A DNA stretch of 64,000 nt, from positions 35,878 to 99,877 of the forward strand of contig DRQG01000086.1 of assembly GCA_011369465.1 (NCBI GenBank), in the 5' to 3' direction. Both the position numbers and the translations under genes were made by a program. Below the pieces are notes generated by a model, which had not been told where the DNA came from, made no database searches, and worked only from the letters and a program-made list of their open reading frames with translations. The stretch comes from Caldithrix abyssi (GTDB lineage: Bacteria > Calditrichota > Calditrichia > Calditrichales > Calditrichaceae). Below, one piece after another: positions 63,501 to 64,000 of the stretch. Positions within the stretch are counted from its first letter, which is position 1; each line of letters opens with the position of its first letter.

Positions 63501-63967
63501 GATACGTAACATAGCGCGCCCACGCCCAGCGTATTGGGTGAGCCGAATGGAAACAGAACGCTGGAAGCGGAAGACACGGCCACGCCTTTGGGTTGAAACA
63601 CATCGCACATGGCCAGTTCAAAGCTGCCGCGCCCGGTGTACACGGCCGTAGCCTCCGGCCCGGATTCTTTTTTTATTTTTTGCAGGTTGTCCACAATGAT
63701 GTCGTAGGCCGTATCCCAGGAAATGCGTTCAAAGTCGTAGCTGCCTTTGGGCCCTTTACGGCGCATGGGATAACGCAGCCGGTGTTCCGAATAGACGATA
63801 TCCGCCGAATGCTCGCCCAGGGTGCAAATCATACCGAGATGGGAACTGTCATCCGCTTTGACCTGGCTTAGGCGTCCCCCGGCGTCATATTTGACCTTTA
63901 CCCAGCAGCCGGCGGGACAAATGCCGCACAGGGCGCGTTTTTCGGTGTTGGGTTCTGCGATGCTCAT
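60557..63967 (-). CDS. Fusion of molybdopterin oxidoreductase and cysteine desulfurase
   Basis: An uninterrupted 1136-residue protein with AAAGGAACATTT before its ATG. Residues 1 to about 730 are a DMSO-reductase-family molybdopterin enzyme: [4Fe-4S] ligands Cys14, Cys17, Cys21 and Cys48, a likely Mo ligand Cys153 in '[10 protein letters not shown]', '[17 protein letters not shown]', '[32 protein letters not shown]', and the C-terminal '[23 protein letters not shown]'. After a linker rich in Gly, Asp and Glu, a full class-V aminotransferase-fold cysteine desulfurase begins at '[15 protein letters not shown]'. It has the PLP lysine in '[16 protein letters not shown]' and the catalytic Cys1074 in '[10 protein letters not shown]'. 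There is no signal peptide. In other bacteria a desulfurase passes sulfur to the Mo ion through FdhD, so a built-in sulfur donor is a plausible role. Both domains appear intact. Confidence 0.92.
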   Translation of the reverse strand: [1136 protein letters not shown]

Positions 63968-64000
63968 AAATGTTCCTTTATTTCTTACAATATTTTCTTA

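Noticed and set aside
60557..63967. Selenocysteine in the molybdoenzyme, as in formate dehydrogenases
   Set aside because: The frame has no internal TGA, and the likely Mo ligand is a normal cysteine (Cys153).

Overview
The window reads as one contiguous bacterial chromosome segment of moderate GC content. It most likely comes from the Fibrobacterota-Chlorobi-Bacteroidota side of the tree and fits Calditrichota (Caldithrix-like) best. This is inference from several signs: two secreted proteins end in the 'YPNPFNPxT' type of Por/T9SS-like C-terminal sorting domain, a predicted metalloprotease carries a TolB-like propeller and a barrel-like C-terminus, lipoproteins carry an NPFDP-type start, and menaquinone is made through the futalosine route (mqnA). 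No rRNA, tRNA, CRISPR array, transposase or phage gene was recognised.

Layout. (1) 1-3.6 kb: the 3' end of a nonribosomal peptide synthesis cluster (thioesterase end of an NRPS, MFS exporter, MbtH protein, type II thioesterase, Sfp-type phosphopantetheinyl transferase). (2) 3.7-12.3 kb: a sulfotransferase, then a run of lipoprotein, GAF-type sigma-54 activator, Ser/Thr kinase with PEGA domains and envelope protein. A possible sigma-54 promoter follows, in front of a large secreted protein with a sorting domain. (3) 12.4-25.1 kb: housekeeping genes, including a tricorn-like protease, MqnA, a sugar-nucleotide epimerase homologue, a UAP1-type pyrophosphorylase, a receiver-PAS-GAF-PP2C protein, glycerate kinase and an EamA transporter. 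(4) 25.2-30.9 kb: an AT-rich accessory stretch of small unknown genes, two paralogous zinc-ribbon microproteins, a CFI-box protein, a broken gene with an in-frame amber codon and a long hairpin. (5) 31-41 kb: on the minus strand, a metalloprotease/barrel protein, MlaE, a toxin-antitoxin pair, MlaF, and a two-component system whose kinase has an FG-GAP propeller sensor. (6) 41.3-56.6 kb: DUF4296-like and VanZ-like proteins, glycogen debranching enzyme, an RsbV/RsbW-like pair, a 1.1-kb palindrome-rich desert, a TPR protein, a SelW-like selenoprotein, chorismate synthase, a DHH phosphoesterase, NAD-dependent isocitrate dehydrogenase, MetF, a trypsin-fold protein and envelope proteins. (7) 57-64 kb: a barrel protein, an AbiE-type toxin-antitoxin system, a MITE-like element, a decayed Rieske gene, and a 1136-residue fusion of a molybdopterin oxidoreductase with a cysteine desulfurase.

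How the parts fit. The strongest unusual items are the molybdoenzyme-cysteine desulfurase fusion (60557-63967), the selenoprotein hidden by an in-frame TGA (49164-49391), and the FG-GAP-propeller sensor kinase. The PP2C protein at 20.5 kb and the RsbV/RsbW-like pair at 45.3-46.2 kb could form one partner-switching circuit. The sigma-54 activators at 5.9 and 31.1 kb suggest that sigma-54 control is important here. Coding starts were re-chosen where a ribosome binding site or signal peptide argued for it.
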